From NCBI GenBank assembly GCA_036426205.1, contig CM071571.1:109031257-109095256 (forward strand): a DNA stretch of 64,000 nt, written 5' to 3'. Origin of the DNA: Ascaphus truei (lineage: Eukaryota > Chordata > Amphibia > Anura > Ascaphidae). A program made the position numbers and the translations under genes. Position 1 is the stretch's first letter; each line of letters opens with the position of its first letter. The notes under the pieces were generated by a model. The model made no database searches. It worked only from the letters and a program-made list of their open reading frames with translations, and was not told the origin of the DNA. Shown here in pieces: positions 42,743 through 53,479 of this stretch.

Positions 42743-43245
42743 GACTTCTGCCTTGGGCCCTCTGGATATTCGGTTAACCGCGGGACGAATTCTTCATTTT
42801 CTCTAGGCTGCAGGGCAACTCGGCCCCCCTTTTCCTCCACAGGATCTGCGGACGTATCTGTTCCTTCCACGGTAAGTGAAGAACCGCTTTCCTTTTTCTT
42901 TTTCCGCCTTTTTGATTTGGATGACACCGTCCCTTCAGGGATACTGGGGTCTCCATCTTCATTTGAAATTTTAGCAGCGTCACTGGATCCACCCGGCTTT
43001 TCTTGCAACTGTAATAGCTGACGGAAATATTCGGTGATCCACTGCTCCCGCTCTTTTTCCTGCTGATCATATTCGTCAAAGGGAGCGGTCTTTTCGGTTC
43101 GTGCAGAGTTCAGGCACCCCCACCATTCTTGGGGTGTTTTGTGGGTGTGACTCGGTTCGGGTTCCCCGTAAGAGATGTCTTCCTCTTTATTGGACTGGAA
43201 GGGCCACTCTTCCGTGGGGTAGGGTTCATTACAGGAACGCGGCAT
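42658..43245 (-). CDS. Coiled-coil LTR element, ORF-A copy 1 (195 aa)
   Basis: First ORF of the element, with a clear ATG directly preceded by an in-frame TAG. Acidic N-terminus with an EEWPFQSNKEEDISYGEPE segment, then an EWWGCLNSARTEKTAPFDEY and EREQWITEYFRQLLQLQEK block, then a basic nuclear-localisation-like KSKRRKKKKE at about residues 113-122. No domain recognised. It has the first-ORF position of a gag gene, but lacks a zinc knuckle or major homology region that I can see. Identical in predicted protein to copy 2 at 45371-45958. Confidence 0.75.
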   Translation of the reverse strand: MPRSCNEPYPTEEWPFQSNKEEDISYGEPEPSHTHKTPQEWWGCLNSARTEKTAPFDEYDQQEKEREQWITEYFRQLLQLQEKPGGSSDAAKISNEDGDPSIPEGTVSSKSKRRKKKKESGSSLTVEGTDTSADPVEEKGGRVALQPRENEEFVPRLTEYPEGPRQKSCTTKKCLPVPTVRNPQPTIPGKRSWNQ

Positions 43246-44090
43246 CTAGTCCTCCATTTTTAGGCTATCAGGTGTAATTTTCTTCCTGACCTCAGGAGGC
43301 GCTATTGCAGCTGTTGCCACTGTATTTGCTAGAACTCCCAATTGTGGTAGTCCTACAGGTGTGCATATTTTGCTTATAGAGGTCGTAGCTCTCACAGGCA
43401 TCTCTGTAGAATTTTTCTTTCTTGAATAAGTTTTACAATATCAGCAGTACTGTGCACGCATTTTCTCTCATCAGGTATACAGGATGTGCAGTTGCTAGGT
43501 AAAAATGTCTATTTGCTTTACACCATTTACTTGCTAGGTCCAATCTCTGCTTCAACCAAATAATGTGATTTTCTGCTTGAGTTCAGTCTCAACTTTGGGT
43601 ATTATGACATTTACTCTTCACACTTTGGGATACCTTTTACTCAGTTCAGCAATTCCTTTTTTATAGTAGGCAATTTTACCCTCAGCACTTGTTTACTGAA
43701 AATTCCCCTGCTTCTGCACAGTCTTCCATCAATTTTCATATTTTTCTGCATATACTCCATTCACAACTGGTGTGGCAGCCTTTACTTGCAGAATGAGTAC
43801 CACTCATGGGTCACCATCTGTATTCACTGCTTCAGCTAAACATTTGAAAATAACAAACGACTATCCCTTTCAAGGGCTAACTCACTTCTTGAACCCTGAC
43901 TATGGCTGGAAGGCAAACCCCCTATTTCAATGACCATATTACACTTTATTGTGATAGGCAAATAAGGTTTTACCTGCTTCAGCAGTCTCTCTCTCTCTCC
44001 TCTTGGGATTGGGGAAAAGAGTCCATCTGTGGTTTTGTAAGTTTCAGTGCAGTGGTGTGTATCACTTTAACTCTGATCTCTGCTGCATGA

Positions 44091-44115
44091 GATTTTTTTT
44101 TTTTTTTTTTTTAAA
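44091..44115. repeat. Poly-T tract in the leader
   Basis: Homopolymer of about 20 bases; its length differs by one between the two duplicated segments (44095 and 46808), the only difference noted between them. Confidence 0.8.
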
Positions 44116-44219
44116 GTTGCTCAGTTTGTAGGCAAAAAACATTTAAAAAAATTCACAGAACAAATCTCCGGTCCTTTCTAACTTCAAAGACCACCTCTCG
44201 TCCCACTTCGGACACCATA

Positions 44220-44508
44220 TGTAGGCGGACGCTCACAGAGGTATGCAAGGGAGACTGATTATAGTGAAATTAAATAAGCCTTTTATTGCGCCTGTTTCCT
44301 TAACATCAGGAAACCATCCAAACAAGGGGTAAACAAAGCTTCTATTCACTTGGGAGTATTTCTAGTGAAATACTATGCAGTTCACAACTCCCTTAGATAA
44401 GCATGTCTCCCAGTCCCAAACATATAGCATGAAATAAGCAGATATAGAAAGTCTCATAAATGAAAGTCTTATCTGTTCCTTGTGGTTTGGAGGGAAAATC
44501 TTCTCTGT
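44220..44508 (-). mobile_element. Truncated third LTR at the internal duplication junction
   Basis: Matches the first 289 bases of the 46932 LTR, including all positions where that LTR differs from the 40149 LTR (for example ggaaaccatcc, gcatgtctcccagtccc). It breaks off at ...cttctctg and is joined, with one extra base, to internal sequence equivalent to about 41798. No microhomology at the join. Confidence 0.9.
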
Positions 44509-45146
44509 TGCAGACCTTGCAGTTGGTTCTGCAGTCGGTGCTCTGCTTCAAACTTCTCACCTTCCAAAAGTCTATTTATTTCCTTAAGCTCGCATAGCTT
44601 TTTATTCTTTTCCTTGACTTCGTCTGTCAACTGAAAATTTTCTCCTTTCAGTTTTAAGTTCTCTCTTTTTAATCTTGAATTTTCTCCTTTTTCAGTCTCT
44701 ATACTATTCAGGGCCTCTTTGCAGTCCTCCTTCCATTTACGCACATCTGCTTTGAGAATGACCCTCTCCTGGCGTGAGACTTCCTTCTCTAGGTTGAGGG
44801 TCTGAAGCTCCTTCTGAGAGACTTTGAGATCTATATCAAAATTGACAATAATTTCTTTAGATATGTCCAGCTCCTCAGTGAGACTGTGTAGTTCCTTTCT
44901 GGAAACTTCCAGATCTGTGCGGCAGCTGTTGGTCTCATGATGTGAGGCATCCAGTGCTCTGCAGAGTGTCTGAACCTCTTTCTGAGATACGTCCACCTCT
45001 GTCCGGACATTGTTGACCTCCTTTTGTGAGGCATTCAGCTCTACGCGAAGAGTTTGGACCTCTTGCTGAAAGACTGTCGTCTGCTTTAGTGCCTCCTCAT
45101 ACTTCCGCTTCAGCTTAGTCATCATTTTATCAGCTCTGCTTTTCAT
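44469..45146 (-). pseudogene. ORF-C copy 2, truncated by the duplication
   Basis: Same coiled-coil frame as 41324-42433 for its first 212 residues, then a short tail read from the truncated LTR (about 44510-44469), where it stops. A chimaeric end, not a natural C-terminus. Confidence 0.88.
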
Positions 45147-45176
45147 TCATGGCGGAAATAGTAGCATTTGCAGTAT

Positions 45177-45455
45177 CTAGCTCAGTCTTGAGATCGTCAA
45201 TTGTGTCCTGGCTGTAGAGTACATTGCGAGCACATGTTCCTGTAGCTTCACGTTATTTTTCAGTAGCTCCGCGTAACCATCTTTATTTTGTTTCAATTGT
45301 TCACGGAGTATATCACAGTCACGCCTGGCATTCTTCAGGGCATCCTCAGGGCTGGTCAAGGGATCGACACTCACTGGTTCCAGCTCCGCTTCCCTGGGAT
45401 GGTTGGTTGAGGGTTCCTCACTGTTGGCACCGGCAGACACTTCTTTGTGGTACAC
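45177..45455 (-). pseudogene. ORF-B copy 2
   Basis: Identical predicted protein to 42464-42742, including the same stop, so the frame breaks existed before the duplication. Confidence 0.8.
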
Positions 45456-45958
45456 GACTTCTGCCTTGGGCCCTCTGGATATTCGGTTAACCGCGGGACG
45501 AATTCTTCATTTTCTCTAGGCTGCAGGGCAACTCGGCCCCCCTTTTCCTCCACAGGATCTGCGGACGTATCTGTTCCTTCCACGGTAAGTGAAGAACCGC
45601 TTTCCTTTTTCTTTTTCCGCCTTTTTGATTTGGATGACACCGTCCCTTCAGGGATACTGGGGTCTCCATCTTCATTTGAAATTTTAGCAGCGTCACTGGA
45701 TCCACCCGGCTTTTCTTGCAACTGTAATAGCTGACGGAAATATTCGGTGATCCACTGCTCCCGCTCTTTTTCCTGCTGATCATATTCGTCAAAGGGAGCG
45801 GTCTTTTCGGTTCGTGCAGAGTTCAGGCACCCCCACCATTCTTGGGGTGTTTTGTGGGTGTGACTCGGTTCGGGTTCCCCGTAAGAGATGTCTTCCTCTT
45901 TATTGGACTGGAAGGGCCACTCTTCCGTGGGGTAGGGTTCATTACAGGAACGCGGCAT
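45371..45958 (-). CDS. Coiled-coil LTR element, ORF-A copy 2 (195 aa)
   Basis: Identical predicted protein to ORF-A copy 1, offset by 2,713 bases. Of the two copies this is the one nearest the 5' LTR and primer-binding site. Confidence 0.75.
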   Translation of the reverse strand: MPRSCNEPYPTEEWPFQSNKEEDISYGEPEPSHTHKTPQEWWGCLNSARTEKTAPFDEYDQQEKEREQWITEYFRQLLQLQEKPGGSSDAAKISNEDGDPSIPEGTVSSKSKRRKKKKESGSSLTVEGTDTSADPVEEKGGRVALQPRENEEFVPRLTEYPEGPRQKSCTTKKCLPVPTVRNPQPTIPGKRSWNQ

Positions 45959-46911
45959 CTAGTCCTCCATTTTTAGGCTATCAGGTGTAATTTTCTTCCT
46001 GACCTCAGGAGGCGCTATTGCAGCTGTTGCCACTGTATTTGCTAGAACTCCCAATTGTGGTAGTCCTACAGGTGTGCATATTTTGCTTATAGAGGTCGTA
46101 GCTCTCACAGGCATCTCTGTAGAATTTTTCTTTCTTGAATAAGTTTTACAATATCAGCAGTACTGTGCACGCATTTTCTCTCATCAGGTATACAGGATGT
46201 GCAGTTGCTAGGTAAAAATGTCTATTTGCTTTACACCATTTACTTGCTAGGTCCAATCTCTGCTTCAACCAAATAATGTGATTTTCTGCTTGAGTTCAGT
46301 CTCAACTTTGGGTATTATGACATTTACTCTTCACACTTTGGGATACCTTTTACTCAGTTCAGCAATTCCTTTTTTATAGTAGGCAATTTTACCCTCAGCA
46401 CTTGTTTACTGAAAATTCCCCTGCTTCTGCACAGTCTTCCATCAATTTTCATATTTTTCTGCATATACTCCATTCACAACTGGTGTGGCAGCCTTTACTT
46501 GCAGAATGAGTACCACTCATGGGTCACCATCTGTATTCACTGCTTCAGCTAAACATTTGAAAATAACAAACGACTATCCCTTTCAAGGGCTAACTCACTT
46601 CTTGAACCCTGACTATGGCTGGAAGGCAAACCCCCTATTTCAATGACCATATTACACTTTATTGTGATAGGCAAATAAGGTTTTACCTGCTTCAGCAGTC
46701 TCTCTCTCTCTCCTCTTGGGATTGGGGAAAAGAGTCCATCTGTGGTTTTGTAAGTTTCAGTGCAGTGGTGTGTATCACTTTAACTCTGATCTCTGCTGCA
46801 TGAGATTTTTTTTTTTTTTTTTTTAAAGTTGCTCAGTTTGTAGGCAAAAAACATTTAAAAAAATTCACAGAACAAATCTCCGGTCCTTTCTAACTTCAAA
46901 GACCACCTCTC

Positions 46912-46931
46912 GTCCCACTTCGGACACCATA
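46912..46931 (-). other. Primer-binding site of the LTR element
   Basis: Just inside the 5' LTR, the minus strand reads at then TGGTGTCCGAAGTGGGAC, beginning with the TGG that pairs to a tRNA CCA end. The primer tRNA is not assigned. A second copy follows the truncated LTR at about 44200-44218. Confidence 0.75.
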
Positions 46932-47496
46932 TGTAGGCGGACGCTCACAGAGGTATGCAAGGGAGACTGATTATAGTGAAATTAAATAAGCCTTTTATTG
47001 CGCCTGTTTCCTTAACATCAGGAAACCATCCAAACAAGGGGTAAACAAAGCTTCTATTCACTTGGGAGTATTTCTAGTGAAATACTATGCAGTTCACAAC
47101 TCCCTTAGATAAGCATGTCTCCCAGTCCCAAACATATAGCATGAAATAAGCAGATATAGAAAGTCTCATAAATGAAAGTCTTATCTGTTCCTTGTGGTTT
47201 GGAGGGAAAATCTTCTCTGTCCCTGGTTCAGCTCCCTTTTCCTCAGTGTGTGTCAGCATTCAGGTTTAGAAGTTTCCCCTGTGTCTTGAAAGCAGCTCTG
47301 CTGTTTCTTCTGGCAGGGCTCAAGATTGTTTGTCTCCAAGTTCAGCTCAGGTGTCTCACTTCCTGTCTCAAAAGACAGGCTTTTCTAAGCCATCTAAATC
47401 AGGCAGGTGGTGTTTGTTAATTGACCACCAGCAGTTAACCACCACACTGCTGGATTAGAGGTACATTACCTGAACAGGGATAACTCCCCTGTTACA
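46932..47496 (-). mobile_element. LTR (5' LTR in element orientation)
   Basis: 565 bases; TG...CA ends, followed by GACGT (47497-47501), which matches the flank of the 40149 LTR. It is identical at diagnostic sites to the truncated internal LTR and lacks the 12-base segment (gagctaaggagt region) present in the 40149 LTR. Confidence 0.93.
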
Positions 47497-47727
47497 GACG
47501 TCAGTAAATATTTTACTGTATTCAGACAAATGGTTTCCTCTCCTGGAATGATCTTAAGGCCCCAAGCAGAAGAAACACTTAGAGCAAAATAGATCTAACT
47601 CTTCCGAATGTTCCTGATATACCAAATAAATATTTGAGTATGGCAATCATGTCTCATAAATATAAATTATTTTAACATACTGTATACTAAGTAAAGGTTA
47701 CGTTTTATTTGTTCATTTAATCTACAC

Positions 47728-48083
47728 CAGCGGTGTGCAAACTGGGGGGCGTGAGATTTTTTTTGGGGGGGCGGGCGGTTGCAGAGGTCTCACGCTCTTC
47801 CCCAACGCATTTAAATTAAATGCTGGGGGATCGCGCGAAGCCTCTGCAACCTCTATTTACCGAGGTTCAGCCGGCTTCAGGATGCGTGACCATAGCAATG
47901 CAGCGTTAAATGACGCCGCGGGGTCATGTAACATCACGGTTGCCGCCGTAATATGACGTCAAATGACACCGCAGGTCACATGATGTCATATGACGCCGCA
48001 CAAGGTAAGGGAGAGGGACGCACCAATAGAGGAGAGCAGGCAAGGGTGGGGGGCGCAGCAAATAAAGCAAATACGTGCCCTTG
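47728..48083. mobile_element. hAT-type MITE, copy 4
   Basis: 356 bases; left end CAGCGGTGTGCAAACTGG, right end (complement) CAAGGGCACGTATTTGC, 8-bp duplication ATCTACAC (47720-47727, 48084-48091). Shares the atttaaattaaatgctgggg and gacgccgcggggtcatg blocks. Confidence 0.9.
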
Positions 48084-48091
48084 ATCTACAC

Positions 48092-48465
48092 TATCGGATT
48101 TGAGTGCAATCAAAGAAGGGGCTTTTCCTCACCCTCTCCCTTTGTTTCACTCATAAATATAGGTTTAGTTTTGGGGTTAAGAGTGTGTAAATTATTTTAT
48201 ATATAGATGTACAGAAAGGCATGTGTTCCTCCAAGTTCTGTATTGTTTGTTTTACTGTTACCAAGGGGTCCTAGTTACACATAGATATGTAGTTAATATA
48301 CATCTTATTCTTAAGCTCCTGACTGGTGCAGAGTGACCGGTTTCCCATGCCATACCCTGCTCTTCTACAATCTTACTGCCGAGTCCTTTTTCCAGGGTCT
48401 GTGTCGCCTTCAAGGATTCGCCCATCATATTTCCTTATATGCTCTTTTTGTCCCCCCTTACCCAA
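48092..48465. other. No recognised feature
   Basis: Unassigned. Confidence 0.45.
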
Positions 48466-48467
48466 AT

Positions 48468-48665
48468 GTATGTATATCTTTAATTATACAGTGTCATTCA
48501 TGTACATAGCGCTTCACAGCAGTAATACTCGTGACATAATAATATAACACATAACGGGAATTAGCATTTGTGAAATAAAAATAACATTAGGAAAAGGAGT
48601 CTCTGCCCGAAGAGCTTACAATCTAAGTGGTAAGAAAAAAGAACGCACTACCCATATGCTTCTTT
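48468..48665 (-). repeat. L2/CR1-like LINE 3' UTR fragment
   Basis: gtacatagcgcttcacagca...gtaatac-cgtgac...aagagcttacaatcta matches the 3' UTR of the LINE at 5965-6135 in the same orientation; the tgtatgtata tail is at 48468. Confidence 0.75.
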
Positions 48666-48669
48666 AAAG

Positions 48670-49055
48670 GAGGTGTGTACCCCATCTCCTGAGAGCACTG
48701 AGACCATCAAAAAGAGCACGTTTTAATACTACCCTATCAGGTTTGGTTATTCTCTCGGTATGGCGGTTAATATCCTCACTCAGAAAGTCAGAGGCCGATA
48801 ATCCCCAAGCAAGAGCAAACTAGCGATGAACGTGTAAACAGTTATGTTCCATAAAAACGCACAACAAAGAGTGATCAGCATATCTTATGTTGCCCCCTTG
48901 CTAAATTTTGCCCTAGTAAGTTGTGGCCCGTAAGGCAGTTAATTCTTTTAACAGGTCCTACTCTGTTGCATATTCTATGTAATTTATTAAATCTTTCAAT
49001 TTAAAGGTTAGATGTTTAGCTACGTCTCGTTTCTAGAAGCGTTACCATTGGGGCC
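48670..49055. other. No recognised feature
   Basis: Unassigned. Confidence 0.45.
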
Positions 49056-49059
49056 GAGA

Positions 49060-49335
49060 TTCTCATGCTGGAGGGGGGGGGGGGGGGGCGCGGATTTACA
49101 GAGGCCTCGCAGGCTTACTGAAGGCATTCAAATTAAATGCCGGGGGAGCATCAAACCGCTTCTGGAGAGGTGTTGCCATGGCAACATGGCATGAAATGAC
49201 GCAGCGGGGTCACGTGATGCCACGTTGCCATTGCAATGTGACGTCAGAACACCAGAGCAGAGCCAAGGTAAAAAAGGGGGGGGGAGGAGCCGGCAAGTGG
49301 GCACAGGGGGAAGATTGTGCACCCCAGCTTTAGGG
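49060..49335. mobile_element. hAT-type MITE, copy 5 (ends degraded)
   Basis: Shares the aggcattcaaattaaatgcc, ttgccatggcaacatgg and gcagcggggtcacgtgatgc blocks with the other copies, and a tgtgcaccccag right end. No clear 8-bp duplication; the left end is obscured by a G homopolymer. Confidence 0.65.
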
Positions 49336-49905
49336 GATGGTTCTAAGTAAGGTAAACCCACCCTTAGTTTGCCCAGCAACAGGGATGGAAATAGCAGATG
49401 ATAAATATCTGAGTTTTGGATATTTTGCCTCAGATCCCAGGAGGAACCAGAGAGCGTCTCAATGCTCACCTAGGCCGAGGCCCTGCTGCCTCAGTCAGCG
49501 CGTCCGCACTGCATGCAGGCGGAGCGCTTAGAGGCAATAGACCGCTACCTGCGGTCTGTAGGGAGCTGGAGGGGGCGTGGTTTGAGCAGAGGGTCCATTC
49601 GTCGTCGTCCCCCCCATCGGTCCGTCCACCCCCCCCCACACACATGCCCCCCCCTTTGGAGGTGGGGGAAGCTCACTCCAGCCCCCGGCACTGATAGGCT
49701 CAACAGCGCACCATGTGATGCGTCACCGCTCGGGATCGTAATCCTCTTGCATCCCCTGTCGGCTGACGCATCACAGCGCGTAGTGGGCCTCGTCAGGAGG
49801 CAGCGGGCACAGACAGACAGGCAGGCAGGAGGTAAGGGACTGGTGGCCCACGCGCACAGCCCTAGCCTGTGAAGGGGTAACAGTTTTGTTGTTTTCAATG
49901 TTAGG
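49336..49905. other. CpG-rich segment, unassigned
   Basis: 49440-49850 is GC- and CpG-rich with frames open on both strands, but no protein motif, no splice-consistent structure and no clear terminal repeats. Possibly a GC-rich transposon. Confidence 0.35.
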
Positions 49906-50383
49906 GCATGTTTTCTCAGCTTAGAGCCCTAGAGACACTGCACTGAGGACTCAGTCATAGTAGGGAACAGATTTCCATCACATGGCTTACAAGAGCACCT
50001 GGGTGGGACTGTCAGGGAGCAAGTTTCCAGATCTGTCCTGGGCAGCAGCAAAAGACTTGAGAAAGAGTTGAGCTATCTATAAACCTCATGGTGGAGGACA
50101 CCAGTTTGCGGGTGTCTATTACCATCTTGAAAACCAGTCCTGTTATCAGCTGAAGTTACCTGTTAATTAAGAGTTAAAGGTTCCTGGCACCCTCGGTTTT
50201 TATTTACTCCTTGTCAAGAGCCTGCACAGACCTTCAGCACCCAGAGAGAACAAGGTAAACTGCTGAGCACCTACACACTCAAACAAAAATTCTGTTTGAA
50301 AAGAGACAGTAAGATACTTGGGTCTGTTTATTTTTGGTGTGGCACCCTTCTCCTTAGCTGGGGGGGCGGATAGGGGCGTTACA
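49906..50383 (+). repeat. LTR-like sequence (ends unresolved)
   Basis: Ends ctgggggggcggataggggcg then TTACA, which resembles the GGTTACA end of the LTRs at 8126 and 27165, and directly abuts L1 coding sequence. The start is not resolved and no clean TSD was found. Confidence 0.4.
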
Positions 50384-50860
50384 CATGTATCGCAAAATAA
50401 TCCTAAAGATTTTCCAGGCCTCTGCTACAGTACCTCTAAAAAATTTAAAGTGTCTATCTTAATACACAGAAAACTCGATTTTCAATTAGGGAAGATATGG
50501 TCTTATACTGTAGCTTATGAAGAAACTTAATAATTGTTGGTAAAATGGGTTCAATGGTCGTAAATATATATGCTCCAAATGGTGGTCAACATACTGTACT
50601 TTCTTTGAATCCTTTTATAAAATACTAGAAGTGACTAGAGAGGTCCTGATTATCTTAATACAGTACTGAATTTAGTTACTGATAATGCCACGTTCAATTA
50701 CAATACCAAAGGTCTTTCTTCTTCTAAACTGTTGAAAAGGCTAATGAAAAACTGGTTGATTAGTGGAGAAAATGAAACTCCAATGAGAAGTATTACACTT
50801 TTTATGCAAATAGAAATGATAGCTATTCACACATTGACCATATATCTTAGTTGACTTTTG
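50384..50860 (+). pseudogene. L1-like ORF2 endonuclease fragment (copy C)
   Basis: KKFKVSILIHRKLDFQLGK (about 50435-50490) is the APE-type endonuclease strand G-V-A-I-L-I-x-K. NIYAPN-like sequence (50560-50580) and YTFYANRNDSYSHIDHI (about 50788-50840) match later endonuclease motifs (Y-T-F-x...S-R-I-D-x-I). Frameshifted and interrupted. Confidence 0.8.
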
Positions 50861-51655
50861 TTTGTGCTCTTTATTATTTATAAAAAAAATAAATCTAACT
50901 TCCTGGCTGAAAAACAGTGCTGTTTCATATACAAGTAGCCCCTTTACCCCCACCCTAAGTGAGATTAGGTCTGCTACTCCATTTGTACTGCGGTGTGGTG
51001 CGTACCTCTGAGGAAACAGGAGGGCTGAGAACTTCCGCGGTGGGGTGGGGAATCATCAGGACAGGTTCACAGGGTACCTTTGTTCATTGTTTGCAGCGCC
51101 TCCAGTCAGCATGAATCCTCTGGATAGAAGGATGTCCCACCTTTCTTTAGCCCAAGTGAATCACACTGGTATCTGGTGCCATGGTATTTATTGCATTGAT
51201 CACGATCTTATTGCAGGTACATCTCTTGCTTCCCCTAAGAATGTCACTTCAAGGCTTGAGGCCCATCCAAGTTTCCTCCTGCATGGTGCTCGTCCAGAGT
51301 CTCCTTGTGAGACCAGGGAAGTTGTTGTTCACTCCACAGAGGGAGTAAAGAGACACACCCACTTTTGGGAAAGTGCCAGTATTTATACCCTTGGGTTGTG
51401 ATTGTAACCCTGCCCTATAAACAGGGTAGGTCTGGATACGGACAGCATGTAACCCAACCAGTATCCACCCCTCAGGCTGATACATTCTAGCTGTTGCTAG
51501 GCCCGCCCTTGGATACATCAAATACATCTAAGGCTGCAAAAGCACACAAGACCGTTCTGAAGGAATTAACCCCTCCACTGCCAGCACCTAACAGGATTTA
51601 CACTGGTAGGGCCCAGGAAAATAAGTAGCGGACGGGAGGCTATGCTACATACACA
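50861..51655. other. Unclassified insertion in L1 copy C
   Basis: Interrupts the L1 reading between the endonuclease and the linker. It has a ccctataaacagggt palindrome (about 51411) and an overall LTR-like look, but no terminal repeats or TSD that I could pair. Confidence 0.4.
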
Positions 51656-51779
51656 ACCCAGAAAAAGTTAAGAAAATTGAGAGAGGTAATAAAACGGATT
51701 TTAACATTAATAATACTCCAGAGATCAGAAAAAAAAAAAATAGCCTTGTGGATGAAAAGATCAACCATGTTAGAAATGT

Positions 51780-52185
51780 GCAATTTTCTACTATACAATT
51801 ATATATACGTGATATATGTATATGTATGTATAGATTGCATGTATAATGTGTGTGTATGAGTATATATATGATGTGTGTGTATATACAGTATGACGCATGT
51901 ATTGCCATTGGGTGCGATCAAGTGTGTTACATATATATGTATATTGTGCATATATGTTCTATGTGCGTGCATATATGTAGGGTGTGCATGTGTTTACATA
52001 GTGTTTGTTCATGCATGCCCCGTGCATCTGGTGTGTGTATTTGGTCTGTTATCATGTATGTTGTGTTTCTGTGTGTACATATGTACTGTACATCGTGTGT
52101 ATATCTGGTGGGTTTGCATGCGTACGGAGTTTGCTTATTGTATGGTGTGTACGTGTGTGCAGTGCATCTATGTTTGGTGTGTGGG
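51780..52185. repeat. TG/TATG-rich microsatellite
   Basis: Irregular (TG)n, (TATG)n and TGTGTGTA runs for 400 bases. The cysteine/valine-rich open frames here are artefacts. Confidence 0.9.
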
Positions 52186-52259
52186 CTGCCTGGTTCCTGG
52201 GCCAGTTGGTAGGGCTTACTCCCCAGGCTAAAATTTGCCTGCCAGCCCCTTACGAGAAT

Positions 52260-53400
52260 GAAGGAGACCCAGCGGAGATACCGTCAGAAAGGCAACAAGG
52301 CATGTAGAATACTAATGAATCAAGCTGCGTAGAAAATCTAGCAACTCTGATTCATGCAGTCAGATGCAGGGGATGGCACTGTGGTTTATTTGAGAAATAC
52401 TACAACACGCTGTATAATAAATCAGCACCTGGGATTGAGCCCCAAATAGCTTTCACTAAAATTGACTTTCCTTCAAAACTGTAATCTACCTATTTCAGAA
52501 GTAGATAAGTCGTTTAGACTCTCCAATTTCCTGTAAAGAGCTCTCTCAAGCATTAATGACCTTGAGAAATGGTAAAGCCACAGGCCCAGATGGGTTCACA
52601 GTGAAATATTATAAGAAATTCAGTATTCTCATTGTCCCTAATCTAACTACAATGTTCAATGATTTTCTGCAGGGTTCTATGCCCTCCCTATCAATGACTG
52701 AGGTTTTGATTGCAGTTGTGCCCAAACAGGGCAAGGGCCCCTTAAGCTGTATACAAAAAAAAATGGGTTTAGAATCTCAAGTAACCATTTATTGATTACC
52801 GTTATTTAAGAACCCTGGGTTGCTTCTGGTGTTTGAAGGACACATTTATAAAAGAATTAGAGACACGGTTCATAATTGATAGCTGAGATCATTTGAAAAT
52901 ATTTAGGAGCAAATGCAGACTGCCAACTCCTATTTTCTTTTTAAATATATGCAAAATGAGACACTTTAGCCAGACTTTTTTTTTTTTTGTAGGGAATATC
53001 ATCCCAGAACATTTTTAATCCATTTTCTTATGTCCATTATCTCAATCTAAACTGACCTCCCAACTATATCAAATGATGAGATCATTAAATTGAGAGATAG
53101 TTATATGAATGAATGCAAACAGGCATTAAATAGCATAATTAATTGAGGACTAGTATGGAAGATATTTGGTCTGCAGTTCCATCTGCACTAGTGTTAAGAA
53201 ATATGCTTGAAGCTGTTATACACTTGGTATTATGCACCTACAAAGCAACACGCTATAAATCCCACTATTTCTTCCTTAATTTGGTGATGCTGCAGTCAGA
53301 GGGGTACCCTATCTCACATTATGTTATCATGTCCTATGAATACTCAATTGCCTGACTGTGTGGGCATAGATCAAAACCCTTGGAAATATAATACTGGATC
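52260..53400 (+). pseudogene. L1-like ORF2 RT and C-terminal fragments (copy C)
   Basis: RRYRQKGNKA (52275-52305), then F-EKYYNTLYN (about 52389-52420), then LRNGKATGPDGFTVKYYKKF (52560-52620), SLSMTEVLIAVVPKQGKGPL (52685-52745): the L1 RT motif series. The palm core is then deleted, and 53225-53345 retains a CCSQRGTLSHIMLSCP-type C-terminal Cys/His segment. Stops throughout. Confidence 0.85.
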
Positions 53401-53479
53401 TGGTAATCCCAGGTATAAACTAGAGGGCTAAAATGATCAATTACAATAAAACAACGGGGAGCACTGGTGATACAAGTGA

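Noticed and set aside
42511..42777. Plus-strand frames opposite ORF-A/B (also 45224-45490, 42734-43021)
   Set aside because: Antisense shadows of the minus-strand LTR-element ORFs.
49416..49898. CpG-rich segment as a host first exon
   Set aside because: No splice donor or core promoter motif combination as at 63.8 kb; next to GC-rich MITE sequence.
51850..52307. Cys/Val/Tyr-rich frames resembling membrane proteins
   Set aside because: Produced by TG/TATG microsatellite sequence; three overlapping frames are equally open.
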